The notes under the pieces: generated by a model
What the model was told of the DNA's origin: nothing
Databases searched by the model: none
Seen by the model: the letters and a program-made list of their open reading frames with translations, nothing else
Made by a program: the position numbers and the translations under genes
DNA from: Blepharisma stoltei
Taxonomy: Eukaryota; Ciliophora; Heterotrichea; Heterotrichida; Blepharismidae
Length of the DNA: 64,000 nt
Direction: 5' to 3'
Assembly: GCA_914767885.1 (NCBI GenBank)
Contig: CAJZBQ010000025.1
Location: 186,001 to 250,000 of the forward strand
In this document: one piece after another, positions 1 through 11,438 of the stretch
Numbering within the stretch: position 1 is the first letter of the stretch
Layout of the letters: each line of letters opens with the position of its first letter

Positions 1-646
1 TTCCCTCATGCACAAATATATTTTTGTCTTGTAAAATAGGAAGATCTTTTATCTTTGAAAAAGTATTTTTTCCAACTGAATAGTAATATAAGCCAGGCAG
101 ATGAGTTCCTGCAACGAGAATATCGTTACCATAAACCTCTGCAGCAACAGACCCAGAATAGAAAGGTAGTGATGCTATTCTTATTCATTTATTAGTCAGT
201 ATATCATATTTGTCGCATTCTTTCAATAATTCATATTCATTTTTATACCCCCCAAATATATAAATTTGCCATCCGACTAGAGCCAGGCCTGCTCCCCCAC
301 GTTTTCTTCCTGATTTTTTAAGTTTTACTTCCATTGAAACTAAATCAACGACCATTGCTTCTTTTATTCCATCTGAGTTTTCTTTGAATCCGCCATATAT
401 AAAAAGTTGAGTATCTGAAAAAAGACAAGTCATTGTTCTTTCTGATGAGCACGAGATTGATACCGGAAGAATATTGGCATGAACCTTCTTCTCATATGTT
501 TTAGCATCTCATGATATTATTGAAGTCTTATAGGGAGAGTAAATTTTCCTTTGGATTAACTCAATTTGATTTTCGTGACCCCCTGAAGCTGTAAGATCAG
601 CTTCATTGCTTTGCTCTAATAATGGCAACTCTAATTTCTCACACAT
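1..646 (-). CDS. Kelch-repeat protein, N-terminal part (runs off window)
   Basis: The reading frame starts at the ATG at 644-646 (MCEKLELPLLEQSNEADL) and stays open to the window edge only if TGA is read as Trp (SIISWDAK and TNKWIRIA). The protein shows kelch-type blades: LFIYGGF, a stretch of charged residues, then WQIYIFGGYKNE and a following ILVAGTHLPGLYYY strand. Kelch blades form beta-propellers that usually mediate protein-protein contacts; no enzymatic domain is visible. The C-terminus is outside the window. A second, damaged copy lies next to it at 1225-2899. The kelch assignment is fairly secure, the cellular role unknown. Confidence 0.72.
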
Positions 647-1224
647 TTATTATAGTTAATAGCGAAATATGAAGCCAAATTTAGAAGTTTAATAAACAAT
701 ATGAAATATCTTTTAAAAGATTTCGATTTCCTTTTTATCAACTCTTTTATAATTAAATGCAGAAGAAATAAAAATCTTTAAGTGGATAATAATAATAATT
801 GGTAAGAATTAAAGCTTTCTCTTTAATAAATGCAAAATTCTGTACATGCAAAGCCTTTAATATGTCATCTTTGCGACTAAATAAAAATTTTAACCAAATT
901 GCCTAACCTTATTTAAATATTGCCTATATTTATAACTCAATTCTTTTATTTTGCATTTGTGCTAGGTAGAAGCTATGCAATTCTATAAATATTTGATTTT
1001 CGTTAAAGCTGAGTTTCCATTTATTAAATTAAGCAACCCATTTATTATTAAAAATATGGTGATTTATAATCAATTTTATAGAAAATTTTTTTTACTTCTC
1101 CTTCATCAATCTTTTTTTACGGAAACAGCAAAAGTAAATAAAATTTCTAAAATTGGAGAATCTCATTTTTAAATTTAAAATAGGGTTAGTTACTAAGTCA
1201 ATAAATTTTAATTTAAAACTAATT
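647..1224. other. AT-rich spacer
   Basis: No convincing gene seen. Short frames on both strands are low-complexity and have no recognisable motif. It separates the start of the first kelch gene from the end of its tandem copy. Confidence 0.5.
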
Positions 1225-1454
1225 TTAAAGCTTTTCAAGAATTCGTCTGCGCAAATCAAATACATATTTTCCCATGGCTTTGTCTGCGTAATAAAGCTTA
1301 TTCTCAATTCTAACATGCTGGGTAAGGTGCATATTGACACCAGAAACGTCCCCGAGTTTATTCCATTTTGTTAAATCATATCTTCTGCTTTCATAAACTC
1401 CAAAATCACAATATATTCAGGCTCTTCCTTGGTGAACAATTATGTTTTTTTCTT

Positions 1455-1849
1455 ACTCCCCCCCCCCCCCTCCGTGAGCGAACAAAAAAATTTTGTTCGC
1501 TCACGGAGGGGGGTTAATTTTTTTTTTTAAAAAAAATTTATATATAAATTTTATAAAAAAATATTTTTTTCGAAATTTAAAAAATCCTAATTTGCAAAAA
1601 TTGGGAAGCAAATATTAATTTAATTTGCAAAATTTATATTTTAAAACGCAATTTGTTTAAAATTAAACAGAATTAGCTCTAGATTTCATTATACTAATTA
1701 TCACTTATATATCAAAATTTTTTTCCATTAAAATTTTTTTCTATTAAAAAAATTTTTGTTCACTCACGGAGGGTGGGTTTTTGGTCAAAAAATGGCGATT
1801 TTTCTAATGGTTTTGTTCGCTCACGGAGGGGGGGGGGGGGACTTAGTAA
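1455..1849 (+). mobile_element. MITE family a, full copy (poly-C ends)
   Basis: The element begins ACTCCCCCC next to a TA and ends in a long G-run followed by ACTTAG. The left end is a near-perfect hairpin made of the motif CTCCGTGAGCGAACAAAA and its complement. The body is AT-rich. The right end carries the motif twice, about 35 bp apart (GTTCACTCACGGAGGG, then GTTCGCTCACGGAGGG). No ORF. It interrupts the second kelch copy. Confidence 0.85.
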
Positions 1850-2340
1850 ACTAGGAAGATCAAATATTTTTGAAAAAGTATTTTTCCCAACTGAGTAATA
1901 ATATAAGCCAGGCAGATGAGATCCTACAACAAGAATATCGTTACCATAAACCTCTGCAGCATTAGACTCAGAGCATAAAGGTAGTGGTGCTATGTTTATT
2001 CATGTATTAGTCCGTATATCATATTTATCGCATTCTTTCAATATTTTATGTGTATTTTTAGTTTCCCCAAATATATAAATTTGCCATCCGATTAGAGCCA
2101 GGCCTGCTCCACCCCGCTTTCTTCCTGATTTTTTAAGTTTACTTCCATTGAAACTAAATCAACAATCATTGCTTCTTTTATTCCATCTCAATTTTTTTTG
2201 AATCCGCCGTATATAAAAAGTTGAGTATCTGAAAAAAGACAAGTCATTGCTCTTCCCCAATAGCTTAAGATTGATACCGGAAGAATATTGGCATGGACAG
2301 TTGTTTCATTTGCTTTAGCATCTCATGATATTATTGAAGT

Positions 2341-2794
2341 GTTATCGGGAAAGTATAAATAAAATGGCATTCGGTTCGAGAGAAATTAGCTCTGCTAATT
2401 TTCTCTCCCTCATGGAATTTTATTTATAGGGTTAGGTTTTCACTCGAAGACTTCTGGACAGCAATAGCGGTTTAACTCTGGGGATAACCAGAGGAACCAC
2501 TCCTCAGTCCACTCAAGATTTCGGGGCTTTTACCTCTCAGCACATCCCCACGGGAGGATGACCCTTAGGCGGAACACGCGCAGGAGCTGAGTCGAGCGAC
2601 AAGGGCGACGGCAACGCGCCAGGTGAGACGTGCAGCAAGGCCGGTGAAGCAGGAGTTGATAGAAGGCTTGGACGGGGCTGACCTGTACCAAGATGGCTCG
2701 CCTACGTCATCAGTTTTGCCATAGGCCCTTTTGGGCTGCGGCACTAGACACCTTAAACACCAGATAGTTAAGTAAGTAAGTTATCGGGAAAGTA
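2341..2794 (+). mobile_element. SINE-like retroposon family 1 with 15-bp TSD
   Basis: The direct repeat GTTATCGGGAAAGTA occurs at 2341-2355 and again at 2780-2794. Between them the element starts TAAATAAAATGGCATTCGG and ends in a short (TAAG)n tail. The first kelch copy shows the empty site near 530-560. Variable target-site duplication plus simple-repeat tail and no ORF fit a non-autonomous non-LTR retroposon; mobilisation by a LINE is inference. Confidence 0.85.
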
Positions 2795-2951
2795 AATTTT
2801 TCTTTGGATTAGCTCAACTTGATTTTCGTGTTCCCCTGAAGCTGTAAGATCAGCCTCATTACTTTGCTCTAATAATAGAAACTCTAATTTTTCACACATT
2901 TATTATAGAGCCCCTTTATGAGCAAATGCAAAAGAATTAAAAATCTTTAAT

Positions 2952-3236
2952 TCCTCCCTTTGTGAGCAAACAAATGGAGGGTTTGAATTTTTTTTAAAAA
3001 AATTTTTATATTTAAATTTTTTATAAATTTACAAAATCCCAATTTGCAGAAATTGAAATATTTATTTATTAATTTGCAAAGTTTATGTTTTAAAATGCGA
3101 GCTGTTTAAAAAATAAACAGAATTAACTAGATGTTTTATTATAATAATTAAAATTTTTTTTGTTCATGAAGGGTGATTTTTGGTCAAAAATAATAGGATT
3201 TTTCCAATAGTTTTGTTCGCTCACTGAGGGGGGAGT
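2952..3236 (+). mobile_element. Degenerate MITE family a
   Basis: The left end TCCCTTTGTGAGCAAACAAA and right end GTTTTGTTCGCTCACTGAGG are decayed forms of the family-a motif, and the body keeps the AAACAGAATTA segment found in intact copies. A further isolated motif fragment lies at about 3292-3310. Confidence 0.65.
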
Positions 3237-3310
3237 AATTGAAATAATAATTAGGTAAGAGACAAAGGATAATAATTGGGTAAGAGACTAACTCCCCCCC
3301 CCTCCGGAGC

Positions 3311-4500
3311 GCAGATTTTATTGGAATAGGAAAGATGTTAAAATTGATATTAAGGAAATAAAGCTGTTTAGGCTTCAGGAGATTCAGTATTCCTTAGAAT
3401 TTATTGATTAAACAAGAAAAAATTTTTGAAGATGAATTTAGATGGGATAGACTGGCTTATCATTAAATCTTTATAATAAAGTTGCTTATGATAACAATAA
3501 TAAATAAAATTATATATTAAAAATAAATTATGAAGAGGAGTTAATTCATATAAGAAGAAATTCAGCTTCACATCAGGAAATCTATAAAAGGCGTCCAACT
3601 TGCAAAATAGAATTTTAATAATAAAACAAGGATGTATATTCACTTATTCTCCTGAAATAAGAATTAAAAAATTAATAAAATATTCGCAAAGAAGATATCA
3701 AGCTCATAATCTTGAGTGTAAACGGCAAACTGCTTATTTCAATCAATTTCATTAAGAATAAGTGAACAAAAGAAGAAATTGAATAAAAAAAGGAATTAAT
3801 AGCGGTTTGGAGTAAGCAGATGACTATGAAAGCTCTATAGTCAAAGATTAATATAAAAAATGTTGATGAAATAAATAATTTTTATTAGTTTTGAATAGAA
3901 TTTCATAAGAAATAAACATTAATTACCATTTTTGATAATAAAGTTTTGATTAAAAATTAATCAAGCGTAAAAAAATATACAGCTTAAATTTACAAAAATA
4001 AGAAAATTCGAAGCTAAGGAGGGCTTGAATTTAATGATTATAAATATAAATATGAGACGCCAGAAGAGGTTCGGATGCAGGTCCGGGAACACTATAAAAA
4101 AATGCCCTACATGCTCCTTTACTGTCTACTCTATTATCAGTGGAGAGAGCAATTTTGCATCTGGATGTGTCCCAAGCGATTCGGAAGAAATTAAGATCAA
4201 GAAAAATGACAATTATGCTAGGAGAAAGTATCAAGCTCACAATCTCAGAAGTAAAAATCAATTTGGTTATTGCAATCATTCCCATAAACAATATAATAAG
4301 GTTGAAGACAAAATGCGCAGATCATATTGGGACAATAAAGATATCAGAATTGATATTAAGGAAACAGACAAAAATATAAAGCTATTTAAGCTTCAAAAGT
4401 TTGAGCATCCTTTAGAGCTTGTGTCTTAGATTTGGGAAGATATCTGGAAGTAAGTTTTGGGGAATAAGACAGGTTATCATAATTCGTTGGAGATCTATAA
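3311..4500 (+). pseudogene. Decayed duplicated coding fragments
   Basis: Two stretches (about 3311-3740 and 4025-4500) share recognisable sequence, for example GATATTAAGGAAA followed by AAGCTTTTTAAGCTTCA-like blocks and TATCAAGCTCA. One frame near 4030-4180 reads a plausible protein (YKYETPEEVRMQVREHYKK, then PYMLLYCLLYYQWREQF) but is followed by many stops and frame changes. The YMLLY segment loosely recalls the C-terminal core of ubiquitin-specific proteases; this is weak. I see no intact gene, only relics of one coding unit present twice. Confidence 0.35.
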
Positions 4501-4843
4501 TAAAGTAACTGGCTTGTGGTAACTTGAATTTATATACTGAAATGGGATATTTTTAATTAGGCGTGCTAATAAAAATCGTATTTGGTACCTATGCTTAAGC
4601 TAAATATAAAATTTCTAATAAAGAATATACCCCTTTTCCATATATTTCCATATAAAAAATTTATTAAATCTTATTTAAAAGGAAACTAAAGGTAATTTTC
4701 TATAGTATTTTTTTTTTCTATCAAATTTAAAATCCTCTATATAGCACGTGTAGCTGTTATCAAAAAGAATAAATATACATATAATTGTTTAAAAAATATT
4801 AACTCATATTTCTCATCTGCACTCTTAATATTTAAAACGGATA

Positions 4844-6783
4844 ATGAAGTTTATCATCTTCCTCTTAGCTTTTACACTTATCCTAGCCTATCAAAACTCT
4901 TTATCCCCTTCATCCTATCAAATTCCATTAAAACGAATATCTCTAAACAAGCAGGAAAAGCAAGCCCTCATATCTCTCGTCTCAAAATCCCAAACATCTC
5001 CAATCACCCTTTCAGACACACCTTCTAACAATTTTTTATCCCTAAAATCTCATTCGAAATCAAAAATCAAGCTAAAAAACTTTGCAAATACAGTAAAATC
5101 ACCTAACTCCCCCCCCCCATCCTTGATCGAACGACGGCGAGTCGTTCGATCAAGGATGGGGGTTAAAAAAAAATTTTTTTTAGGAAAAAAAAATTTATAT
5201 ATAAAATAAAATATATATATATATATATTTATTTCCTTTTAAATAAGAGTGTTAAGAGTATTTCATAATTATTTTTACAGCAAAAAATTGAATTAATTTC
5301 ATAAAAATACCAATTTTTAATATTTTGGTTTATTAGCTACACCTTTAAACTGTATAAATTTTAATTTGTTCCTCATTAAATTAATTTTTTTTTATTAAAA
5401 TTTTAAAGAATCTCTATTTTATTAGATTATTGAGTTTTTAAGCCTAGGTTGATAACTAAATCACTTCGGATGGTTGACTTCGAAGCTTTCTATCGTCTCA
5501 AAGTCTTTGAAAACAACTTCATTATGTACATCTTCCCAAGCTTTTGATAACTAATATATTTTTATATATATAAAATTTTGCATGATATGAAAATCGTTCG
5601 ATCAAGGATGGGGGTTAATTTCCCCAATTTTTAGGAATTTTTACAGTCAATCGTTCGATCAAGGATGGGGGGGAGTAAAATTAAAAAAATAATTTTTTTT
5701 AAAAAAAAATTAAAATACTGTACTCAATTTGTCGGCTCTGTAGGCATCGGGAATCCTCCACAGTTTCTCGACGTCATTTTTGATACCGGAAGTGCCAATT
5801 TCTGGGTAAATTCCAAGCTCTGCAAAGATCCACCATGTCTTCAGCACGATGCTTATGACCACACTAAAAGTAGTGACTATGAAACTTACGGACCTCAAGT
5901 CGAGGTCACATTTGGAACTGGATCTATAGAAGGGATTATTAATTACGATACTGTCACTTTTGCAGGGCTTACTTTACATCACCAAACCTTTGGGGAAATA
6001 ACTGATGAAGAAGGCGAAGTTTTTGACGATGGCAAATTCTGTGGGCTGCTTGGCTTAGCGTTTCCATCTTTGGCAGCTGAGGGAACTCTCCCTGTTTTTG
6101 ATAATGTTATCAAATCTGGACTATTGGAAAATAATATTTTTGCATTTTATTATTCATTAGATCCAGATGAGACCTCAGAATTAATGGTGGGAGATGTTAA
6201 TGAGAAGAAGTTTAAAGGAGAAATTAATTGGGTGCCGATTATGGAAGGGTTTGAGTATTATTGGCTGATTGAGATTGAAGATATTAGGCTTGGAGAGAAA
6301 AGTTTAGGATTGTGTGAGAAAAAGCCTTGTAGAGGTGCCGTGGATACTGGGACTTCGTTGCTAGCAGCCCCTTTTGAGCATTTATTTGCAGTTTATGAGA
6401 ATTTATACCTTTTTTATTTAGCTGCCAGCTAGCTGGCAGCAATTTTTTTATTAAAAAATAGTAAAAAATATTCAATTGGAGAAGGAATAGATTCAGACTG
6501 CACAAGTTACGAAAAATACCCTGATTTTGTATTTGTGATCAAAGGAAAAGAATATAGGATTAAATCTAAAGATTATGTAATTACTATGAATGATGACGGT
6601 GAAGATAACCCTGGGATGCATTCTGATGATTTTAGTGAGTGCACTTTGGCTATTATGGGTCTTGATGTCCCTGAGCCTAGTGGCCCATTGTGGGTGCTTG
6701 GTGATATTTTCTTATCATCGTATTATAGCGTATATGATAGAGATAATAACAGAGTTGGCTTAGCAGAAGCTGTCCATAAATAA
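4844..6783 (+). CDS. Pepsin-family (A1) aspartic protease, secreted
   Basis: Starts with a signal peptide ([17 protein letters not shown]), followed by a propeptide and the A1 core. The first catalytic motif is [10 protein letters not shown] after [12 protein letters not shown], and the second is [12 protein letters not shown]; both active-site Asp residues are present. The C-terminal part has [20 protein letters not shown], typical of the family. Two non-coding blocks split the gene. Removing 5104-5720 (TA to TA) gives [13 protein letters not shown]; removing 6406-6468 gives [14 protein letters not shown]. After both removals the CDS is 1260 nt, 419 residues plus stop, a normal size for the family. 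No spliceosomal intron seen. It probably works in lysosomes, food vacuoles or outside the cell (inference from family and signal peptide). Confidence 0.88.
5104..5720 (+). mobile_element. IES containing MITE family b, in protease gene
   Basis: The block is bounded by TA at 5104-5105 and 5721-5722. Its MITE (about 5106-5678) has the ends CCCCCATCCTTGATCGAACG and CGTTCGATCAAGGATGGGGG, with a hairpin at the left end and two direct copies of the motif about 35 bp apart at the right end. About 40 bp of AT-rich DNA beyond the right MITE end also has to leave for the frame to be restored, so the excised unit is larger than the MITE. Confidence 0.75.
6406..6468. other. Short IES (63 bp) with 20-bp perfect palindrome
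   Basis: The palindrome GCTGCCAGCTAGCTGGCAGC (6421-6440) brings an in-frame TAG into the protease gene. Removing 63 bp between TA at 6406 and TA at 6469 keeps the frame and removes a lysine-rich stretch not expected in the family. The exact TA pair is inferred; other TA pairs are possible. Confidence 0.55.
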
Positions 6784-7064
6784 GTATAGATTTAATGATA
6801 ATTATAATTAAGACGCAACTTTTTATAAGTTTAAAGCTATCTTAAACATTATAAAATGCAGCCATATATAAAATATTCTTTATTTCAGTAAAAAATAAAT
6901 AATTCTGACTATTTATCCTTTATAATTCAGTCTAATATTGTTGGAAAAATTGAAAAATTGCTTTCACTATTAAATCCTAATATCATTTCCAAATAATGCT
7001 GCTAATGCTTGATTAAAAAATGGTGAAACTATTTTTTCAAATTTTGCATAAAAATTGACATTAA

Positions 7065-9788
7065 ATGAGCATTTTTTCATCATTTGCAAGCAACAATAAA
7101 AGAGCTCCATCTGATTTCCAAATTGAACTATTTGATCCTTACCACGGCGAAGCCGACCAAGACGAATTCTCTGACATATCTCGGTCATCTGGAAATTTTG
7201 CCAAAACAATTGATGCAAAAATCCGATTTTCCAAAAGAAACTCCCTATTAATCGAAAGATTTAAAATTCCAGAACAAAAATCTGAATCCCCTCGTTTATC
7301 AATGTTTTCTGACTCAAAAATTGATATGATCGTAAAGGACCAAATTGGCCGAAAAAGAGGTAAAAAAAGATATACCTCAATGTCGTCAATATCGACAAGA
7401 AAATCTATATTGGAGACAGGATCTTGTATAATGTGATATTTTATTAACGAAAAATTATTGCAAGATTTAATTCCCGATTTCGAAATGTTTCAATGTAAAA
7501 AAATGTTCGAAGAAATTTTGAAAAAAGTCCCTAGCTGCCATGAAGCTAATTTTGGGTATGGAAGATTGTTATATTATGAAAGAGACATCGATGGTGCCTT
7601 AAATTACATTAAAAATGCATTAAAATTCAAGCCAAAAGACTATCTGTATAGAATATGGTTTGCTTTTTTACAATTAAAAATGTCTTGGAAAACTCGTGGA
7701 GATTTTATTACATGCAAATCATTATTAGAAGCCCTGAGGATAGAAAATCCGAATTCTTTAGAGATTCTGTGAGGATTAATGGAACTGAGCATGAGTGGGC
7801 TGCTAAGGGTTCAGAGCGAAATAGAGCTCCCTGAGTACTATGCCAGCCATATAAAAGAAAATGACAATTATTATGGATATTTAGCATGAGGGGTTTTATT
7901 TTTACAAAAAAATCCTGAAAAAGGGATTTTGCTATTTAAAGAAATGCTTAAGAGATTCCCTAATAGGCCAGAAGCATATATTGTGCTGTGGCAGCATTTT
8001 CATAAGAATAAAAATTATGTTTTATCAGAAGATGTAGCTGCTGAAGCTTTTTTAAAAGCTACAGAAGGAGAAAACAGCCAGTTTTATATTTTATTATGTA
8101 TCATATATGCAAAGGCGTATTTTAAAAGAAGTAAAATTCATAGCTGTCTTGAGCTTCTAGAGCAGAAATTTATTGAAAGGCCGACGTGCTCTGTCCTAAT
8201 ATAAATAATTTAAATTTAATATATAAATTATGTAGGTTATAATAAAAAATATTTATTTATTATAAATAGGATATATCATTATGGAAAATATGCGACTAAA
8301 TCTCGCAATTTAAATTATCGAGGAGCTGCTATAAGTGCATTGGCAGAAAGTCTTGAACATAGCAGTAAAAATAATTATGGAAATATTCATTATTGACTAT
8401 CCAAAGCATATATATTAAATAATCAACCATTTGAAGCTTATTTATCTATGAAAAAAGCGTTAAAATATCTAAAAAACACTGATGAAAACAAAATTCAAGA
8501 AATTAAAAAGAAAATTGAAGAAATTAAGCCAAAAATTGATATAATTGAGCATATTGACAGCAAAACGACGACTAAATTTGGAAATAAATTAGAAATCGAA
8601 AAGCATAAAATTCAATGTGAACAGTTAAAAAATTTTCAAAAAGGCTATTCAGATATCTATTTGGCCAAAATTTCATGGGCTTGTGGGAACGAAGATGACG
8701 CAATTACACTTACAGAAGAAGCTATTAAATCAAAAACTTTAAATTTTAAAGCCTATGAACAATTATTTCATTATTTAGGACACAGTCATGACCAAGCAAG
8801 CATAAAAAAGCATGCAAAAGAAATGATAAAAAAAGCCAAAAACCCTAGCTTGCCTACACCATTATGAGTCCAAGCCCATATCAAATATGCCAAATTAATA
8901 GAAAATTCCAACCCTGCAAAAGCGATTATAATCCTTAAATGCCTTGCAAAAGTATTCCCACCGCTATCACATGGTGAAATTCCTTATATAAAAGCCATAA
9001 AAAAAGCTGTAACATTGAGTGAGCTAAAAGAGGTTACTATGAAAATTGTGGAAAATTCTAGCTCTTATAATTATTCGAATTATAAAAATTCTCAAGTAGA
9101 TTTACAGTATTATATGAAGGCTTATATTCCTGGAAGGCCTCAAGAAACTGATATACCTATGGATGTATTTTACTATTCACATCGTTATAAAAATTATTTT
9201 TAATAAAAAAATATTGAATTTAGCATGAGAAAAATAATAAAATATTAAAAAAAATAATTAATAAAATATATAACTATAGAAACATATTCCACAAATGATG
9301 AAACTAAAAAATTCGATTTAGCTAAAGAAATCAGGCATTTCAGCACAAATAGAAGCCTTACAGGGAAATCTGAAAGATATACCTCACTCACAATAGAAAC
9401 AGAATTTGAAGACTCAGAAACAAAATCAAAAGATAAAAATGCAATTCCTGTAGAAACCCCCAAAAAAGGGTCAGCCTTAGTTTTTCCAATATGCTCAAAT
9501 CCTCACTTTTTGTATAAAATCGCTAAAATTGCAGTATTGAAAAGAGTTTGTATTGCAGATGGACTTTACGCTATAGAGGACTTTTTATCGATTCTGAAAC
9601 ACAAAAAACAAAAGAAACACACCGAGGCTTTAAAAATTAAAGGCCTTTATTGAAAATCTTTTTTATTAGAAGAGTCTTTTGAAAGAGTCAAAGCCTTAGA
9701 CCTCATGCGCTCAATACTGCCTGGGCTAATTAAATACAAATTTTCAGAAAAAGCCGAAAAAATCAAGACTTTTCTGTCAAATCACTAA
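7065..9788 (+). CDS. TPR-repeat protein
   Basis: The frame opens at ATG 7065 (MSIFSSFASNNKRAPSDF) and reads through TGA as Trp several times (CIMWYF, EILWGLME, LAWGVLF, PLWVQAHIKYA). After a low-complexity N-terminus of about 130 residues comes a helical region with TPR-like units, such as ANFGYGRLLYYERDIDGALN and SMKKALKYLKNTDENK. Two AT-rich blocks (8202-8273 and about 9195-9266) contain stops; removing them gives VLIYHYGKYATK and KNYITIETYSTND. The resulting CDS is 2580 nt (859 residues), ending at TAA 9786-9788. TPRs are scaffolds for protein assembly; the specific role is not recognisable. Its 3' end is duplicated near 14.75-15.0 kb. Confidence 0.72.
8202..8273. other. Short IES (72 bp) in TPR gene
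   Basis: An almost pure A/T block flanked by TA contains in-frame stops. Removing 72 bp gives the codon run for VLIYHYGKYATK with frame preserved. It lacks GT...AG ends of the 15-16 nt class, so it is not an ordinary intron of this genome. Confidence 0.65.
9195..9266. other. Short IES (about 72 bp) in TPR gene
   Basis: An AT-rich block with in-frame TAA stops separates HRYKN from YITIETYSTND. TA-to-TA removal of 72 bp (or 66 bp with another TA pair) restores the frame; the exact boundaries are ambiguous. Confidence 0.55.
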
Positions 9789-9985
9789 TAAATAATATAC
9801 TATTTAACTTAGAATAGCCTTCTAATTCCCTCCAAAAGCGAGCAAAGCCATTTGAAAAATTCCTATTTTTTCCCCAAAAGCAACAAAAATTTTAATAAAT
9901 AATTTTTCAGTTGTACTGAAAAATTAGGATCTTTTATGAATTAATTTTTTTTGGCTAGCCAAAATAAGTATCTTAGTGGGCTATT
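9789..9985. other. AT-rich spacer with MITE-like fragment
   Basis: Near 9828 a sequence TCCCTCCAAAAGCGAGCAAA resembles a decayed end of a family-a MITE, but no matching second end is seen. No gene found. Confidence 0.35.
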
Positions 9986-10190
9986 TTGACTAAGCAGTAT
10001 AATGCTTTATATAAATTATGGAGAATATCTGAAAACAGAAATCATATAATTGATCTCTCAGAATATTATGTTATATTAGAAGATACTGTAGAAGACTGCA
10101 ATGGAATCACCCATGTACTCGGCATTGCAATTGTGAGGCTAAATGATAACTGCAATAATGCCAGACCAAGTTTAAGAGATTTATAATAAT
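9986..10190 (+). pseudogene. LSm7 pseudogene (decayed duplicate)
   Basis: This frame repeats pieces of the intact LSm7 gene at 15037-15303: IIDLSEYY, VILEDTVEDCNG, then LGIAIVR and the DNCNNARPS tail in a shifted frame. The middle of the Sm fold (the TKIRVSLVGGRELTGILGSY region) is deleted. It follows the real TPR gene in the same order as the intact LSm7 follows a decayed TPR tail, so the two places are halves of one segmental duplication. Confidence 0.75.
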
Positions 10191-10278
10191 AGCCTCCTTC
10201 TTAAAGATGTACAAAAGCTCAATTGTATCGAGAGCCCTTGGCGTCAAATGAGTGGAATATAGAATTTCCCGAATTTTG

Positions 10279-11078
10279 CTAGCTCTCCTTTCCTGAGCAA
10301 CCAAGAAAAATTTTTTTAAATGGAGGGGTTTGTTTTTTTAAAAATTATATTTTAGATTTTAAAAGCTTAACAAAAATTAATTTAATTGTGAAATTTATGT
10401 TTTAAAATTAAACAGAACTAGCTTTCACTATACTAATTATCAATTATGTGTATCGGATAATTAAAATATTGCGTCTCAATTTGGGTCTGGCCGAGAGGCC
10501 AGACAGTCTCAAGCTCTATTTTTAATTATACATGCAAGTTTTACCATTTCAGAGACGGACAGCTATACTAGATAAGCAACTCTGTGGTGTGATAGCCTAG
10601 CCCTTGTCTAATCTCAAGAATGGATTTTACCTCATGAGGAAGGAGGAAACAAAAGTTGGAAAGGGGTAGCCAGCAAATTCTTAGGATCAATCGGCAATAT
10701 TCTAGCATGAAACCGGGAGTTACGCGCCGGGCTTTGTGTTTTTTTCCTTTTTGTCGAGAGTCGGCCAGGAAATCTATTTTTTTGATTTTCCCAACAGGCT
10801 ACCCATGTCGCACCGTCTTAGTCTCCGCGGAGGCACACCCTGGTGTAACAAAGCAGGTCGGCCTAGCGGCTTGTGGGCTGGGTATGGCGAAGATGCAGTG
10901 GGAAGATCTGGGTATAGGCAACCCCGTAAAGGACGTTAAACTTATAAATCTAAGTAAGTAATTATATGTATCGAAATATTTTTTCATAAAAATTTTGGTT
11001 CGCTCACAGAAGGTGGAGCTTACCAAAAAATAGGGATTTTTGCAATGGTTTTGTTCGCTCAAAGAGAGGTGGGAGTAA
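10279..11078 (+). mobile_element. Degenerate MITE family a carrying a nested retroposon
   Basis: Left part (about 10279-10455) and right part (about 10974-11078) together make a decayed family-a MITE: an AAACAGAACTAGC body block on the left, and GGTTCGCTCACAGAAGG and GTTTTGTTCGCTCAAAG motifs on the right. A retroposon splits it. Confidence 0.65.
10442..10973 (+). mobile_element. SINE-like retroposon family 2, nested in a MITE
   Basis: Flanked by AATTATGTGTATCG (10442-10455) and AATTATATGTATCG (10960-10973), a 14-bp TSD with one mismatch. The element starts with the family-2 head (AATTAAAATATTGCGTCT) and ends in TAAGTAAGTA. The small ORFs inside it have no recognisable product and are not called genes. 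Confidence 0.75.
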
Positions 11079-11438
11079 GTGTTTATGAAACAATTAAGCA
11101 TAATTATAAACTATAATAGAGTCCAACAGTTTGAAATATTTGCAAAGGGGAGCTTGAAATTCGACAAAATTTTAGAGTCCTTATTTTTTTTCGCTTATGG
11201 TGCAATAAACATTTTAATGCTTGAAATATCATTCAGTATTGGAAGCTCCTTTCCCATCAAATGAAATTTTCATTATGAATTATCAGAAGTGCTTATATCC
11301 CTTCTGAAAAAAGAAAACTTGATCCTAATTGAGATGCATAAGGATGGTTTTAGGCAGACCCAAATAGACACATTTTTTCCCGGGATTAATATTGGACACC
11401 TGCTCAGGCAGGCCTGGTCGGCAAGGCCAGTGTTTTAA
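11079..11438 (+). CDS. Hypothetical protein, uncertain
   Basis: One frame is open for 119 codons if TGA is Trp: it starts MFMKQLSIIINYN, passes FPIKWNFHYELSEVLISLL and ends LLRQAWSARPVF. I do not recognise it. A decayed copy of the same stretch lies at about 12256-12500, which suggests it was once coding. It may itself be a relic or only the 5' exon of a larger gene. Confidence 0.35.

Larger units (their letters stand above)
1225..2899 (-). pseudogene. Second kelch-repeat gene copy, interrupted and frameshifted
   Basis: This is a tandem paralogue of the first kelch gene: the same start context (ATG at 2897-2899), the same YGG/FGG blades, and a C-terminal part ending VFDLRRRILEKL before TAA at 1225-1227. 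It is interrupted by a MITE (about 1455-1849) and by a retroposon (2356-2780). Independently of these, one T is missing near 2140 compared with the first copy, which shifts the frame, and joining across the MITE also seems to shift it. I therefore call it a pseudogene, though part may be assembly error in homopolymers. It shows the likely C-terminal sequence of the first copy. Confidence 0.6.

Noticed and set aside
2374..2390. GGTTCGAGAG in family-1 retroposons looks like a tRNA-type pol III B box
   Set aside because: It lies only about 15 bases from the element start with no A box upstream, and other families lack it.
8202..8273. AT-rich block in the TPR gene as a long intron
   Set aside because: All confirmed introns are 15-16 nt with GT...AG; this block has TA ends and neither splice site.
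10656..10961. Open frames of 67-101 codons inside family-2 retroposons (also 18055, 26627, 57968)
   Set aside because: They differ between copies, follow no known domain and arise from the GC-rich structured region.
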